A DNA stretch of 64,000 nt from Gracilibacillus lacisalsi DSM 19029 (GTDB lineage Bacteria > Bacillota > Bacilli > Bacillales > Amphibacillaceae), in contig NZ_KB898665.1 of NCBI RefSeq assembly GCF_000377765.1, forward strand, positions 62,001-126,000. Reading direction: 5' to 3'. The notes under the pieces were generated by a model that had not been told where the DNA came from, ran no database searches, and saw nothing but the letters and a program-made list of their open reading frames with translations. Of this stretch, positions 63,337-64,000 are shown piece after piece (within the stretch, counting starts at the first letter, position 1; each line of letters opens with the position of its first letter). The position numbers were made by a program, and so were the translations under genes.

Positions 63337-64000
63337 TTACGTTCGATAAGAAGCGTTTATTCTGACATATTCATAGGAGAGGTCACAACCCCATGCGGTT
63401 GCCTTTCCGTTTGCATCACCCAATTTGGCAAGTATGGTTATTTCATCTTCTAATAAGTATTCTTTTGCCGCATCTTCATCAAATCGATGTGGTACTCCAT
63501 TTTCGACTACTAAAATATCACCTAAATAAATGCTAACTTTATCAGGATCTAAAGATTCGCCACTATAGCCAATGGCCGTAATAATACGTCCCCAATTCGC
63601 ATCAGCACCATGAATAGCTGTTTTTACTAAGTTAGAAGAGATAATGGATTTAGCAATGGCTGTTGCCGATTCATCCGTAAACGCACCTTCCACTTGTACT
63701 TCTACTAATCTGGTAGCACCTTCTCCATCACGGGCAATTTCTTTTGCTAAGTATTCACAAACAAATTGTAAAGCGTCGTAAAACTTTTGCCACTCTCTAT
63801 GTTCTGGTGTTAACGCTTGATTTTCTGCTTTTCCATTTGCTAAAACTAATACCATATCATTCGTACTAGTATCTCCGTCAACCGTAATCATATTGAACGA
63901 CTGGTTCGTAATCGATTTTAATACATCAGATAAATAGGAAGAAGAAATATTAGCATCTGTTGTAACAAAACCAAGCATTGTTGCCATATTCGGATGAATC
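63337..64000 (-). CDS. argJ: Glutamate N-acetyltransferase/amino-acid acetyltransferase, C-terminal part
   Basis: The frame runs past the window edge. The visible 220 residues include [16 protein letters not shown], where ArgJ cleaves itself between Ala and Thr to form its two chains, the Thr being the nucleophile. The entire beta chain is present, with [17 protein letters not shown] and the terminal [10 protein letters not shown]. It transfers acetyl groups between ornithine and glutamate. First visible gene of argJ-argB-argD. Confidence 0.93.
   Translation of the reverse strand, partial: IHPNMATMLGFVTTDANISSSYLSDVLKSITNQSFNMITVDGDTSTNDMVLVLANGKAENQALTPEHREWQKFYDALQFVCEYLAKEIARDGEGATRLVEVQVEGAFTDESATAIAKSIISSNLVKTAIHGADANWGRIITAIGYSGESLDPDKVSIYLGDILVVENGVPHRFDEDAAKEYLLEDEITILAKLGDANGKATAWGCDLSYEYVRINASYRT

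Overview
The window is one contiguous stretch of a low-GC Bacillaceae (Firmicutes) chromosome. Family signatures (HelD, YvgN-, YfiB/YfiC-, YpuA-, YjbQ- and TcyABC-like proteins, AraR/YesS regulators, Bacillus-type Shine-Dalgarno sites) and acidic linkers on the lipoproteins suggest a moderately halophilic or alkaliphilic soil or plant-litter Bacillaceae, near Gracilibacillus or Oceanobacillus. That genus guess is inference. No rRNA, tRNA, CRISPR array, prophage or transposase gene was seen.

Layout. 1-7.5 kb: the end of a ferredoxin, an aldo/keto reductase, the RNA polymerase-recycling ATPase HelD and a heterodimeric ABC exporter. 7.7-11.2 kb: a phosphonate-type importer (phnD-phnC-phnE1-phnE2). 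11.3-15 kb: housekeeping genes (YpuA/DUF1002, RidA, YjbQ, MgtE). 15.3-19.4 kb: hexuronate catabolism (uxaC and the tagaturonate epimerase uxaE) with a divergent LacI-type regulator and an 18-bp palindromic operator. 19.4-25.3 kb: small genes, a PepSY protein, an azoreductase, the C-terminal half of LarC and a TcyABC cystine importer.

25.5-42.6 kb is a pectin/rhamnogalacturonan locus read leftward. It runs from two duplicated solute-binding lipoproteins through YteP/YtcP permeases, an unrecognised helical protein, an MFS transporter, KdgF, GH28, GH43 and a rhamnogalacturonan acetylesterase to KduI and KduD. The YesL/YesS regulators are divergent. Oligosaccharides would be imported, trimmed in the cytoplasm to monouronates, and passed through KdgF, KduI and KduD to 2-keto-3-deoxygluconate. 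The UxaC/UxaE genes handle saturated galacturonate and feed the fructuronate branch. The downstream enzymes UxuA/B, KdgK and KdgA are not in the window. The N-terminal half of LarC follows at 42.7 kb, 20 kb from its C-terminal partner.

44.4-59.1 kb is an L-arabinose/arabinan regulon: two GH51 arabinofuranosidases, a sugar importer, a cytoplasmic GH43 arabinanase, two paralogous AraR repressors, and araD-araA. AraR-type boxes sit on three promoters, and one promoter has two boxes 43 bp apart. No araB and no importer ATPase are present, so a shared MsmX-like ATPase elsewhere is implied. 59.3-64 kb holds a permuted-papain (YycO-like) protein, purU and the argJ-argB-argD end of an arginine operon, with argJ cut by the window edge.

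Intergenic space is rich in Bacillaceae palindromic repeats (19.5, 43.8-44.4, 56.3 and 56.5 kb), tandem repeats (22.8 and 60.2 kb) and gene relics (a LysM fragment at 20.1 kb and a GH51 5' fragment at 47.9 kb). The most notable leads are the split larC, the unassigned helical protein inside the pectin operon, the duplicated binding proteins with a shared near-palindromic element, and a structured leader that can sequester the mgtE ribosome binding site.
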